NCBI GenBank assembly: GCA_019096155.1
Contig: JAHCVI010000001.1
Span: 2,914,001-2,978,000 of the forward strand
Direction: 5' to 3'
DNA length: 64,000 bases
Origin: Staphylotrichum longicolle
Lineage: Eukaryota > Ascomycota > Sordariomycetes > Sordariales > Chaetomiaceae
Numbering within the stretch: the first letter of the stretch is position 1; the number at the start of each line of letters is the position of its first letter. A program made the position numbers and the translations under genes. The notes below the pieces were generated by a model, which worked only from the letters and a program-made list of their open reading frames with translations, did no database searches and was not told the origin of the DNA. Below are positions 22,324 to 33,497 of this stretch, one piece after another.

Positions 22324-23428
22324 GGCGGGCGGCTGTCGGAAGATGGGGTTTCGGCTCTGTTCGAAGGAGTCGAGGGGTGCAACTCGTGCAAATGGCTCGT
22401 CAGGCTTCAGTTGCGTCAGCGCTCCAATGGGTCGCAATGGCGCCCCAATGGTGGGGTATGAAGGAGGGACGCGGACGGGGTTAGGGTCCGCAGTCGACGC
22501 GGGGGCAGCGGGGGTAACGTTAGCGGGGACAGCGGAAGCAGTTCGCCGCGGCAATGTTGGCGTGAGAAAAGGAAGGATTCAACTGTATGCACGGTTTAAA
22601 GGCTCCGGGCAGCCAGCGAGAAGGATCGCGTTGGAGACGTGGATGATGTGGGAGGAATCCGGATTGTGATGATGGGATGTGTGGAATGGCATGCTCGAGC
22701 ATGGGCAGGGCAGGAATCTGTGGGCAGGGGTCATCCCTTGGCTGAGGATCGTATTTTTGCATAACGTTAACGCTATCTGCAAAGTTAGCTGACTCTTGTC
22801 TGTATGCGATTGATGCATGTAATTGATCCCTGCGGGGTTCTGTCCCGGGCCTGGAGACTGGAAAAACCGTTGAGAAACCGTTGAAATGCCAGCCGAGAGT
22901 GCTGACCCACACACTCTTTGAACCTCGCAAATCCAGCCAGTGCTGCCAGTCTGACTTGCATCAAGCGACACCAAGCACACTTTGGGCAGGACATGCATCG
23001 CAATCACGATCCTTCGGTCACCCCAGGTCCCCGCCAGGATTGTGAATGAGGTCACCTGCATCGCTGCGTTGCTGATGAATTGCTGCCTCAGCGGCGTCAA
23101 CCATTTACCCAAGGGTTATCTCATGAGGGGAAATTAAACCTAGCCGCGTTACAGCAGCAAGGACCTTTGCAAAAACGGTTGCGGCGCGGCGACAACCGCT
23201 GACAGACACAGTCAAGCGCGCCTGCTGGTCAGTGCTGGAGGCAACATCCTGCGTTGCATTGGGAACTTTCCGCGACTAAGGGAGTAGATCCTTGGGGATT
23301 TTAGTCAAGTATATATAACTGCATCTGGCGTCCAGTCGTCCGTTGGATAGTTGCTGTCACAGGGTCGTCTCGTCCAAAGTCTCTCCGCCGTGAATTCCCA
23401 GGAAACTTGTGACATCCATCAGTCCAAG
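22324..23428. other. Divergent promoter region
   Basis: Lies between the start of the minus-strand calponin-homology gene and the plus-strand secreted protein. Bases 22324-22554 stay open in the frame of the calponin gene and read Pro/Ala-rich but lack an ATG, so I treat them as 5' leader. No other gene is supported. Confidence 0.45.
23311..23319 (+). promoter_or_regulatory. TATA-box-like element of the secreted Thr/Ser-rich gene
   Basis: The sequence ATATATAAC follows GTCAAGT, about 110-118 bases before the ATG at 23429. This is a plausible spacing for a TATA box plus a short 5' leader in a fungal gene coding for a secreted protein. No other regulatory site was recognised. Confidence 0.4.
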
Positions 23429-24228
23429 ATGCTGCCCAATCTTCTCTCCCTCTTGGCCATCCCGGCCCTGCTCGCAGCGACCGCTGTGGCTGCGCCGGCC
23501 GCTGAAGTGCCCGCAGCTCTTGCCCCTCGCGCAACGGCGTGCCCAACCGTCTCGCGATGGAAGGCCTACTCGTACTCGACTGTGTGGCTTGCCACGACCA
23601 CCGTGACCAACGGATGGTCCTCTCTGGGCTCCGTCACGTCCACCAAGACCGAGTCCGAGACGCGGACCATCAACACCATCTCCACTGTCATCTCCCCGGC
23701 CGTCACCACACTTCCGAGTGCGCCCCCCTGCTCTGAAGAGAAGATGCCGTGGATCTAGCCCACTGATACTCCACAGCCACCACGGCCTCCCCTTACGTTG
23801 CCACGGTCACCACGACCATTACGTGGCAGACGTACACCGAGACTGTCACGTCCCCCGGCTATGTACCAGCCTCCCTCTGCGAGACCACCACGGTCACGTA
23901 CACCATCCCCAGCACGACAAGCGTCACATACACGCAGCCGCTCTTGTATGCATCTTGAATCCTCGAGTTCCTCTTGACAACGTAACCAGGATCACTGACC
24001 GTTTCTCACAGCTACGACACGACGTGGTTGAGCACGACGGGCCATGTGAGCACCAAGACCGAAGTCTACTTCACCACGTCGACCCGGACCATCACGACCC
24101 CAGGAGCCACGACGTATGCGACCACGGTGACGCAGCCGAGGACGCTGACGGCGGTGGCCATCACCTTTGCGACCGTGACCTCGACCGTGTACGCGCAGGG
24201 GTGCCAATCGTGGGCTTGCCAGTTGTGA
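23429..24228 (+). CDS. Small secreted Thr/Ser/Val-rich protein
   Basis: Exons 23429-23717, 23777-23945 and 24012-24228 give 224 residues with an exact multiple of three. The first ~21 residues (MLPNLLSLLAIPALLAATAV) are a clear signal peptide, followed by an Ala/Pro stretch ending in a possible KEX-like LAPRATAC. The mature part is dominated by Thr, Ser, Val and Tyr in short beta-like repeats such as TTTVTNGWSS, TTTITWQTYTETVTS, TTTVTYTIPS and TTTVTQPRTLT. Four cysteines are seen: near the start, in the middle (SLCETTT) and two at the end (CQSWACQL). There is no evident hydrophobic C-terminus for a GPI anchor. Probably O-glycosylated and extracellular or wall-associated. Unspliced reading of exon 1 would end early at 23757. 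No named homologue recognised. Confidence 0.78.
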
Positions 24229-24678
24229 AAGGATCCGAGTCGGTGAGTTAAAAGGTGGCAGTGGTGAGGTAAGCGGGCCGCAGAGATAAAATGAGATGGA
24301 GGATCGGGGGTGTTGCTCGAACGTCTTGAGTGGACTCCATAGCGATTAGAAGAATACCAACCTCAACCTCTTGGACCCCGATAGACGAATCCCATCCCAG
24401 CCCACCAAAAGAACACCCCGCCATGTGTGGGGGTTTCCAGCCACCATCTGTATGGGGGAGGCTGGTGCGGGATTGGACTTGTGGCTGGAGTCCGGTGGGA
24501 TTTTGACGGCCACTCCCGGCTTGGCGCGACGTCACTACCTACACTAAGCTGCAGGCGAAAAATAATCCACACGAAGCTTCCCATTGTCGATTGTCGCGAC
24601 GAGTGAGCGCAACCGCCACACACCAACCCAGCACACCCATCCAACCACACCTGCTTCCGCGCCTATCCTGCCAACCCA
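24229..24678. other. Intergenic region before NDUFAF2
   Basis: No gene supported. The last ~80 bases are C/A-rich and look like the 5' leader of the next plus-strand gene. Confidence 0.45.
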
Positions 24679-25520
24679 ATGTCACAATCCCCTATATCTC
24701 CGGCCCTCCGGGCCTGGTACAAATGGAAATCCCTCCGCCTGCCCTGGCGCCGCCAATTCCTCATCGGTATGCACTCCCTTTCTTCCCCCCCCTCCCCTCC
24801 CCTTCCCTACCCCACACTAACCACCGCCCCCAATTTTGTTCTTTCAAAAAAGGCCTCGACCTAAACGGAAACACCTACTGGGAATTCCTCGACCGCGGCG
24901 CCCCGCTGCCCTCCCCCTCCGAAACGACCGCTGGCGGCGCATCGTGCGCTACCCGCCGCGCACCCACGTCGCCGACGTCGCCGTCCCGCCCGCCTGGCAC
25001 CAGTGGCTGCGCCACACCCGGCAGAACCCGCCCACCCTCGCCGAGCAGCGCGCCGAGGTCGCCCGCCGCGAGCGCATGCGGCTGCTCGCGGCGCAGGCCG
25101 ACGCGCGGTGGGAGGCCAAGCCCAAGGTCATGGAGGACGTCGCGACGACTGGAGACGGGAGGAGGAGGATAGCGGGGGTGGAGGCGCCGGGGCCGGCGTT
25201 GGAGACGGAGCGGGATTTGGGGCCGGGGAGTCAGGTGAAGATGGAGGAGCGGAAGGCAGGGGAAAGGGAGGGCAAGGAGGAGGTGGTGGGGGAGGGGGGC
25301 TGAGCGGGGAGGGGAGCAGGAGGAGGTGACGTTGGGAGACAATGAGGTAGTGGATCAGAGGGAGGAGACGTGGCGGCGAATGAGGGAGGAGGAGGAGAAG
25401 GGGAATGGGAAGGGGAAGGGCAAGGCGGAGGGGAAGGACCCGTGGAAGCAGGTGAGGGGAGGGCCGAGCGAGACGTGGCAACCCAAGGGGTGGGAGCCGG
25501 CGGCGGGCGGGAAGAAGTAA
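24679..25520 (+). CDS. N7BML: Mitochondrial complex I assembly factor NDUFAF2 / N7BML (mimitin), one frame break
   Basis: NDUFA12-like assembly factor that acts in maturation of NADH:ubiquinone oxidoreductase in mitochondria. Exons are 24679-24766, 24853-25234 and 25320-25520. Seen family marks are RLPWRRQFLIGLDLNGNTYW, RWRRIVRYPPRTHVADVAVP, PAWHQWLRHTRQNPP, LLAAQADARWEAKP and the C-terminal DPWKQVRGGPSETWQPKGWE. After NTYWEFLDRG the frame shifts by one base within the C-run at about 24903-24920. No GT exists nearby to form an intron, and the total (671 nt) is one short of a multiple of three. The last intron (25235-25319, 85 nt) is inferred from the frame change and has a weak branch site. 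With one base restored the length would be 223 residues. It faces the MIP1 gene tail to tail. Confidence 0.8.
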
Positions 25521-26260
25521 AATGGTGGTTTATCATGGGATGTACAAACATTGTATTAGTATATACATGCATGGTGGGCGGATACCAAAACGCGTTTTTG
25601 TGGGGGATGAAGCATGGAGTGGTCGGAATCGCATAAACATGACTCGAATCTCTGCTCGACTCGTGTTCTCCCTACCCATCCCATGGTGACATTATCAGAC
25701 GATGTTCATCTGCTTATTTACCGCACAAGGCACTATGGTTGGTTTCAGTGCCGACTGATGGGTGAGGAACCAATCCATACACTGCGGATCATCTCCGTAT
25801 CCCCCGTGTGCTGCTCACATCGCTCAGGATCAGAACCAGGAAATTCTTTTCACAATTTTCACAAACGCCAGAAACAGAACTGGAGTGGCCGTCATTCCCC
25901 CTTAAGCGTCGTCCCCCAGACGTTGAGTGAAATTCATCCGTCAACAACCTAACCTCCACGACAAACACATTACCAAAGTACGTACAAGAACATAGGAGAG
26001 GATATACACTGGCTTTTTGAACACCTCCCAGTTCCCTACCCCTGCCATGACATGCCACGCCACCGACCCCATGCAACAAGCATAACATTGACGCCGCCAA
26101 ACCCCCCCTTTGACCACCAACCCCATTCCCCGTTATATATATACCGCCCTCCCACCCAACCAACCAAGCGACCACCAACAAACCCACATTTTCATACAAT
26201 GCCACTAGACAAATCAAGTACCCAAAGAAAGAAAAAAATACCCAAAAGTGAAGAAGAGTT
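25521..26260. other. Convergent 3' region between N7BML and MIP1
   Basis: Presumed 3' untranslated sequence of both genes. Minus-strand frames running through it are read-through of the shifted MIP1 frame rather than a separate gene. Nothing else recognised. Confidence 0.5.
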
Positions 26261-29200
26261 CTAAACCCTCGTAGGCAACTTCCCCCCGCCGCCCGCCCCT
26301 CCTCCCACCCGGCCGCTCGTCGCCCGCCAGTGATCCCACTTGCCGCGCGCGTCAAACCCGCCGGCGCCGCCGCCTCCCGTCCGGAACCGCCCCGCGACGG
26401 CCCCAGCGCTTCCGTCCCGACATCGGCTCGCGCTGCTGCACCGCGTGGACGGGCAGCAGTTTGGGGAGGCGTAGTACGGGAGGATGCTCTTCTTTGGTTT
26501 TGCGGCGGCGGTGGCCGCTGCTGTGGTTGTGGTTGATGACTTGGTGGTTGGAGTGGATTTTGTGGGTTGTTGTGTCTTGGCTGCTGCGGGAGGGAGGGGG
26601 GAGGGGAGGGGGGCTTCGCGCGGGTGTCTTTCAGGATCTCCCTGAACTCCTTCTCGTCGTTGCAGATCTGCGCGCGATGAAGCGGAGCTCGGCCGCCGGG
26701 TCGGCGCCGCACTCGGCCTCGCGGAGTTCCTGCATGACGGGCACGCGCGGGGTGTAGGGGATGGCGTCGAGGTTGGGGGCGTGGTCTGGGTGCGGGGTGA
26801 TGGCCTCGTCGAGGCGCGCGGCGTCGCCCATTGCGAGGAGCGCGGCGATGTCGATGCTCTCGCCGGGCGGGATCGGGGTCGGGTTGGACGGGGTGATGCA
26901 GTCCATGTCGACCTCCTTGCGCAGGACGCGGTCGATGTCGACGGCGGAGAAGAAGGCGCAGCTCTGCGGGAGGTCGTCGATGCCGACCTGCTGGGCGAAC
27001 ATGGCGCGCGTCCAGAGGTTGGCGACCTGCAGCGCCATGGCCGCGCGGTACTTGTCGTGGTCTTGGACGAGGTAGCGGATCTCGTCGTGCACGGTCAGCG
27101 CGAGGCGCGCGGCGAGGTTGAAGCGACGCGTGAGGTAGTCCATGGCGACGATGAGGAGGTGCAGGTAGTCGACACCGCTCGACTGGATGGCCCAGTTGAT
27201 GCGCGACGTGAGGTAGCCGCCTTTGCTGATGTACTGGCCCCGGAGGGCTTCGGTGATGCCCGCGCCGAGGACGGGCGTGCGCGGGCGTTCTTGCTCGGCA
27301 AACTCTTCGAGCTTGTTAAAGACAAACGACTCGGTCCCGCCGCGCCAAAAGGGGCGCTTGTAGAGCGATTTGCGGTTGGTCTTGGTGCCTTTGGTGGTGG
27401 CATAGAGCTTGCTGGCGATCAGGAGAGTCTCCTTCTCGCTCAGGTTCGGGTTGAACTGCCGGAGCAGCTGGGCGGCGAACTTGAGCCCAGCGCCGTAGAT
27501 GCGGCCGTAGTTGAACACCTTGGCGTCGTTCCGCGTAATGCCCAGAATGGACGCGGTGCGGCTGTGCAAGTCGGTCCCGGCGGCTTTGGTGCCTTCAAGG
27601 GTCATGAACCCAATCGCGTTGCTGCCGTGGATCTTGAACGTTGAATCACCCACCACCGAGGCGATCCAGAGCTCTTCGGAATCAACGTCGGCGCCAACAA
27701 AGACGTGGCCTGGCGGAGCGCGGACCATGGCCTTGAGCTCGGAGCCGACGCGATTCTTCTTGGCGTTGGATGCCGTGAGCCAGGTGTTCTCGACCGCGCG
27801 GCGGGTGATTGTGCCCATGGGGATGACCTGGGGCAGGATGAAGCCGCCAACCGGCGTCTCTTCGCCCTTGGACCTCGAAGACGGCTCCTCTGCGGCGGAT
27901 GGGAGCTTGTCCTGGTACACCACCAACTGTGACATTATCCTGTCTCGCGCGCTGATCCAGTAGGAGCAAGAGGCGTTCATCTCGAGCGCCTCTTTCGCAT
28001 ACGGATACTCGGATGAAAGCGTCCCCTTTTCGAAATACGCGAGATACCCCTTGGCCATCGGGGTCACGCACCGAGCCGTGGGCCCGTCCTTGTGCGGCAG
28101 CTTGAAGTAGACATGATCTCTGTCTTCTTTTAGTGCTGCGATGGGTTCATCGGTAAAATCGCATGGGACCATCTGACGATCTGTGTACTTCTTCGCGTCG
28201 TTCCGCGGGACCCGGAACGTAAACCCGTGTTTATCGGACCAGAAGAGCGGATAGCCGTCCCACGACAGCCGGAGAAGCAGCGGCGCTATCCTCGTGCGGA
28301 CGCTGATGTTGATCGGCGAGTCGTTCTTGGGGAACAGGTCCTTGTACCACTGCGGCATACCCGGCTTTTTCTGTCTCGCAGCAGGGCGGGGCGGGTCGTT
28401 CTTCTTCTTGCCCTTGACCATCTTGATCTCCTGGCCTGACCAGTCCAGCTGCATCATCCAGGGGTCGTTTTGCCATTTCTCGGGGTCGTCCTTGATCTCC
28501 AGCGCCTTCTCGGTCAGTAATACCAAGCGCTCCTGGACGGCATCGGAGAGTTTGTGGTAGGTGGCTTCCGCGTTTGCGAGGTACGAATCCCACGATTTGT
28601 CGACGGGGAGGATCACGGAGGAGAGATGGCGCAAGGCGGCGAAGCTGACAGGGTGGGGACACACGCGGAGAAAGTTGGGAAACACAATCTGGTAGACGCG
28701 GTGCGTGATGGCGACGTCGGCGGCGCAGTAAGTCAAGAGCTCGTCCAGCTTCGCCAGCACGCCTTCCCGGTCCAGCTCGCCAAAGGCATTCCGAAGCTCC
28801 TTGTCGATGGAGACATCCAGATGGAACTTGGCGACATCCCGCAGAGAGTTGATGGAGCTCCTCTCGACCCACAGCTCTTCCTCCTCGGCGGTAAAGGCGC
28901 CATTGTTCAGCAGCTCGACCAGCTCGACGTTGCTCGACTCCTTGGCGATCTTGTCCCGCAGCTCTCGGTTCTTCTTGTGCTTCATCCAAGTGGGCCGCTG
29001 CTGCGAACACATGCCGTTGACCGCGACGTGCAGCGACATGGTGTCGAGGAACGAGTTTCGCGTCTGTCGAAGGTCGTACTCCTCCAATATCCTGGCACGA
29101 TCGAACCCGACATTGTGGCCCACAATCACTCTCTCCACCGAGGGGTCTCCGAGTGGTACCAGTTGATGTTCATTCTCCGTCTCGCCCAGCAGCCAGGGTG

Positions 29201-29879
29201 ACAGCCAGGCATACCAGGCGTCCGGAGCACCAGCACAGGCCATGACAGCGATGGGGTTCTCCTTCCACATGACCTCGGTGTCGAATACGAGCATGTTCTC
29301 TCCCGGCGCATCGACCTGTTCGGTGCGACCGTCGGGGTAGTATTTTGTCCACCCGCTCCGGCGCACCCATGATCTCGGCTTTGGCGGCAGGGTCGACCTG
29401 GCCAGCTGCTTCGCATGTGTCAGGAAGGGTTCGGCGGCGTCGACGCCGAGCTTGTAGAAGTGCTCGTCGAGGGTCTGGCCTGCGAGAGGCGGCAGGTCGA
29501 AAGCAACCGGCGGGGTGTTGTCGGTATTCTTGCCGAGCAGATCGTGGCGGCGCAGATGGTCGCGCGCAAGCTCGACAAGCTCGGGGGAGGCGGGGGAGGT
29601 GTTGCCCCGTGGGAACAGCTGCTCGTAGATGTTGCTGCTCAGCTGCTGGACGCCGATCTCGTTGAAGCGGGCCTGGCAGGGAACCGACAAGTTTCTGTCA
29701 GCCCCAGCAGTGGCAGCGCCGCCGGGAGCTGCGACAGTCGAGTCCCAGCGACGTGCTGGGAGGGAAGCTAGGCCTGGCCACGGGCGCCATGAGCGGCGAG
29801 CGGCGCGGTGTCGCGCAAGGCGGATGAAGCTTGCGGCGGGGGCATCTCCTCCTGGAAAGTTGCGGATCAAAATGGGCAT
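26261..29879 (-). CDS. MIP1: Mitochondrial DNA polymerase gamma catalytic subunit, two frame breaks near the C-terminus
   Basis: Family A DNA polymerase that replicates mitochondrial DNA, with proofreading exonuclease. Start is the ATG at 29879; residues 1-50 are Arg/Ala-rich as in a mitochondrial presequence. Exonuclease motifs are Exo I VFDTEVMW (about 198-205), Exo II VGHNVGFD (about 253-260) and Exo III TYCAADVAITH (about 383-393). Polymerase motifs are A (VGADVDSEELW), B (RNDAKVFNYGRIYGAG) and C (LTVHDEIRYL). The main frame stops at 26631, but the family C-terminus (RAQICNDEKEFREILKD) continues one frame over from 26676. A second shift in the C/G run at 26584-26614 leads to KPKKSILPYYASPNC and an end LPTRV with TAG at 26261-26263. 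Two missing bases make the length a multiple of three (1,206 residues). Polymerase and exonuclease domains are intact. Confidence 0.93.
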
Positions 29880-31080
29880 TCTGCACGACGGGGCGAATGC
29901 AGCGCCGCGCTCAAGGCATGGTAGCTTGGGCGGGCGGGTTCAGATGGCGATGCGACTGCTGCAAAGTCGGCTTTTTCGCGTGTCGCTGATTAGAAAAGAT
30001 AGGGGGATCCGCAGCTGTGGTGACGGGGATTTACCCACCATGACGCTGCATGCTGTGGATACGAACTAGGCCTGCCAAGCATTCAAGGGTCCTCAATCCT
30101 CCACCCTTGTGGTCAGTCGAGGCCTTCGAGAATCGCAGCCCAGGCTGAACTTGGCCAGGACCGGGACTTGAGCCAAGCATTCGGCAGGCCGGGAGAGCGG
30201 AGCCGAGAGCCCTTGGACGGACACCCCCTCGTTATCCGTTGAACACTCTCCTCGTTCTTCACGCCAGCAGCCTTCTTCCCGTGCTTTCCACAGCCAAGAT
30301 GCGACTCTTGTGCCACGTGGGGAACTTTTTAAAACCTTGAAAAACGGGGTACATGCCTTGAGAGGCCAAAGTTTGCACAGGCAAGACAGGGTTGCAGACG
30401 TTGGAAGGTGCTGTGCCCGTCATGGCCACCAAAACAGCAGTCCGGACCCGAAGCGGAAAGAAGACCGGCCAACAGACCCCAGCCAGAACCTGTCGCTCCT
30501 GCTTCGCGAGGATGGCATGCCCGTCCGTTGTGTCGATTTCTTTTGTTGTTTTCCAGGTCCCGCAACAAGGATTTCCCAGGCAGGACTAGCACAAGGGTCC
30601 TGTCGGGTGAGGTAAAGAGGTGAGTCCTCGACTGCCAATGCCCTTCGGAAAGTGCAGTGCCCGCCCGCCAGAAGAATCCCGCGGTCCCGGGAGGTAGGCA
30701 GTTCCATCGTCCTGGCTTACCCCAACGCACCTGCGATACCTCCGGACTGCTTGTGGAATCCGGAAATCATCTCATTATGCCCGGCCTATAAGGCGTTCCT
30801 CTTCCCCATCCTCGTTCTTGCTGGCTCCTGCCCGTCGCTTCGTTGACTTTTCTACCTCGAGGTTTTGGGCGAAAGCGCGACACTTGTGTTTATATTCTGC
30901 ATACAGCCTCGCAATCTTCTTCTTCGGCGCAGCCGCCAGTCAAGTGGCATCCCAGCATCGAGCTGCAAATTCGGCACTTCGCTGTGCTCGACTTCCGGAG
31001 CCTACAGGTCCTGTTCAGGCCGGTCTCTTCGAAAACCCCGATGATGTGGTGGGAAGAGCCCAAACATTAAAACTGCAGCC
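29880..31080. other. Divergent intergenic region between MIP1 and the RING gene
   Basis: About 1.2 kb without a supported gene. A CCTATAAGG element at about 30785-30793 on the plus strand could serve as a TATA box for a transcript covering the small ORF at 31081 and the RING gene. Open frames on both strands show no recognisable protein. Confidence 0.4.
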
Positions 31081-31242
31081 ATGGGGGACAACTTCTTTGA
31101 CGGAACGCTCAGTGATTTTGCCGGTATGTATAACTCAATTCCTTTTCCTGTCTGCGTCCCTGTCCACCTATCAGCAGGCAGTGCTGAAGCTCAGAATCCG
31201 ATGCCAACCCAGACCATGAGTTTCTTGAATTGGCGAGCCTAG
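31081..31242 (+). CDS. Possible spliced small ORF (35 residues) or uORF in the RING-gene leader
   Basis: An ATG in good context (GCAGCCATGG) opens a reading that runs to a strong donor (GTATGT at 31124) and, after a 54-nt intron ending CAGCAG at 31177, continues to a TAG at 31240-31242. The product begins MGDNFFDGTLSDFAG and ends TMSFLNWRA. The donor, intron size and frame-preserving join are what a real small gene would show. No domain is recognised and the branch site is weak. It lies 660 bases before the RING-protein ATG on the same strand, so it may instead be an upstream ORF on that transcript. Confidence 0.35.
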   Translation: MGDNFFDGTLSDFAGMYNSIPFPVCVPVHLSAGSAEAQNPMPTQTMSFLNWRA

Positions 31243-31901
31243 TCCTGCCTCTCAATTCTCCGTCTCCGCCTCACTCCCTCCGCGTTTCGCCGATTCGCTC
31301 TGCTGCTTTTGAACCGTTGCCGATCTCCCGCCCGCGTGGCCGACATACTGTCCTGGACCTCCCTTCGTTCTTTGACCTGAGGGTTAGGGAAGCATCTGCC
31401 TTGTCATCGTCTGGTCTCGGCCCTGCACTGGGCAATCGCCCCACTCGGCCCGACCCCTCCAATAGGCCTACCCCGGCCCCAGTTGCCGGGCATCCTGAGC
31501 ATTCTCGCCTCAACCCTTCACCACGGCTTTGGGACAATCCCAATCCTCTTCCATTCCCACCAGGCTCTGCCTCACCCCACCTCCCCGTGCGCCCCGCCAT
31601 CCTTGCAGCCTTAAATCCGACCCGCGGCGCCTTCCCTTCTAACCTTCCACTCCACGGCCTTCCAACCTTCCCACCAAGCCCGACACATCGCCACGGCGGC
31701 GACCTCGCAAACGAAAGGCTTCCTCGCAGCCTTCCTCGTAGTGTGCCGCGCATCCCGGCCCAGCTTCAAGTTTCGCACTCGAGGAACCCCAGCGACGCCG
31801 CAGGAGCTGCTCGCCTCGCCGCTAGATTTCACAGGCGACCTACCGGCCAAACAACAACACCCGAACCCCGCATCGACAATAGCAGCCTGAGACAACCCAT
31901 C
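31243..31901. other. Presumed 5' leader of the RING gene
   Basis: This stretch stays open in the frame of the RING gene but contains no in-frame ATG before 31902. Its Pro/Arg/Ser-rich translation shows no domain. I read it as untranslated leader, possibly with further introns I cannot place. Confidence 0.4.
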
Positions 31902-32522
31902 ATGTCTTCAAGCACGCGAAGAAGAAGCGTGCGTCCGGTTGACTTGACATTACCTTCGACCCCGAGCCAACCTCCCGCACCGTCCCGCTCTACCGCACGA
32001 GCAACCCGTCGGAGCGCATCCCGAGCCTTACAACCGGAACCGAGCTCGTCTGGAAACAAGCGCAAGCGAGAGGTGGATTTTGACGACGACCTCTTTGGCG
32101 ATGCGTTTGCGGGTCAGGAGGTGGTCGACCTCGTGGACAAGGATGAGATACCTGTCGACATCCGCAGCACACAGGAGAAAAACAAGAACTATGTGAGGCT
32201 GAGCGCGTTTGACTGTGTCATCTGCATGGACAATGTCAAGGACTTGACAGTGACCCACTGTGGTAAGGTCCCTCGTTCCAGTCGCTTTTTGCTCTCTAAC
32301 AGCGATTCAGGTCATCTCTTCTGCTCCGAGTGTCTTCACTCTGCACTCAACATGGGCCAAACTAGGAGCATATGCCCCATTTGTCGCCAGAAGATCGATA
32401 AGATGCCCGTCAGTGGCAGATTCCCTCAACGAGGGAAAGGCTTCTACCCGCTTGAGCTCAAGTTGACGACGAAACGGACCCTGGGGAGGAGGCCCGGACA
32501 ATCATCCCAAGGCAGCGTTTGA
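31902..32522 (+). CDS. Small RING-finger E3 ubiquitin ligase, SLX8-like
   Basis: Exons 31902-32262 and 32311-32522 give 190 residues. The N-terminal ~110 residues are basic, Ser/Pro-rich and disordered, with an acidic patch FDDDLFGDAF and the hydrophobic-acidic VVDLVDKDEIPVDI, the kind of patch that acts as a SUMO-interacting motif. The C-terminal RING is split by the intron: CVICMDNV, then HC-GHLFCSECL, then CPICRQK, matching a C3HC4 RING. The tail has KGFYPLELKL, which I recall from fungal Slx8-type proteins. Slx8 homologues are SUMO-targeted ubiquitin ligases acting in the nucleus on genome stability. Size, single C-terminal RING and SIM-like patch fit, but a different nuclear RING protein is possible. 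Last codons after LTTKRT look unconserved. Confidence 0.72.
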   Translation: MSSSTRRRSVRPVDLTLPSTPSQPPAPSRSTARATRRSASRALQPEPSSSGNKRKREVDFDDDLFGDAFAGQEVVDLVDKDEIPVDIRSTQEKNKNYVRLSAFDCVICMDNVKDLTVTHCGKVPRSSRFLLSNSDSGHLFCSECLHSALNMGQTRSICPICRQKIDKMPVSGRFPQRGKGFYPLELKLTTKRTLGRRPGQSSQGSV

Positions 32523-33497
32523 TACGCCCGGCGCGAACTGCCACTTGAAAGACCGAGTCTCGTTCCGGCATTGGGCGACATCGCCCAGATCACTCGCGTT
32601 GGACCTGAGGGTACCACGGCGTTGGACAATCTCCATTTCAAGGACAACGCGCAGCAGGCGACTAAATTTCCACCTTTTTTTCTCCCACCGCATTTTGAGA
32701 GCAGCATCTCGCGTTTCTGGAAGGGCATCACCCAAGACTGGGATTCCAAGAGCAACAATCCAGACCCCGATCAAGCTCCAGCCACCCTTGGGGAGGCAAC
32801 TCGGTTCTTGGGCACTCACTGCGGGATCTTGCCACGACGTTTGCACACGAGCGGACATATAGACGGATGACGCTTTGGGTGTCGTGTACGACACGTTTTT
32901 CGGTTGATGAGGATTTGGCACGATGGGCGTTAGCACATACGGCATAGCGGCGCAGCAACGGGGATGTTATAGGGCAGGCACGGTAAACCGGTTGAGCATT
33001 GGAATGGGACTGGGACTGGGACCGGCAGAGGCAATGGTTGGCGCAAAGGGGCTTTCTTTTCTTTTTTCTTTCTTCTCCTCATCAGACGGAACTTTTGCGA
33101 TGGTTGTCTCTTTGGGCGTGTTGCCGTTGTTGTGTTGGATGCACCAGATACCCTCGGAGTGACTGGCCGTCTTGCGTTGTAACTAAGTGAAATGGAGTTG
33201 ATGGGATGATTTGAACACGTTTGATCACTGGGTTTTCGAAGGACCACCCACAGTAACACAGCCACGAACAGATAGAAACGACTCGCTTCAATGTCCCGTG
33301 TTCTATTCCCAACATCAGATCAGGGTAGGTAAGACTGCAAACCCACTCTGTAACTATCAAAACCAACCCAAACAAAACCCTCCGCAACTTTCTTCCGACT
33401 CACTTGTTGATACACAATACCTAGCTTGCTTCGTGCATGAAGCAATCCCTCCGTACCTCACTTACCCTACCCCTTTCTGGCCTCCCCCCCCCCCCCC
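32523..33497. other. Convergent 3' region between the RING gene and NUP192
   Basis: No gene supported. Short open frames on both strands are unremarkable. It ends in the C14 run at 33484-33497, right after the NUP192 stop codon. Confidence 0.5.
33484..33497. repeat. Homopolymer run of 14 C
   Basis: Fourteen consecutive C on the plus strand directly downstream of the NUP192 stop (minus strand G run). It is the longest C/G homopolymer noticed in the window. Confidence 0.9.

Noticed and set aside
22324..22554. 77-codon N-terminal extension of the calponin-homology protein
   Set aside because: Lacks an ATG; the family start MASVPSLDRDL is at 22323.
26781..27644. 287-residue plus-strand ORF opposite MIP1
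   Set aside because: Antisense shadow of the polymerase motifs, with biased composition and no start context.
31230..31901. N-terminal extension of the RING protein
   Set aside because: Frame is open but has no ATG, and its composition is unlike coding sequence; ATG at 31902 gives a compact RING protein.
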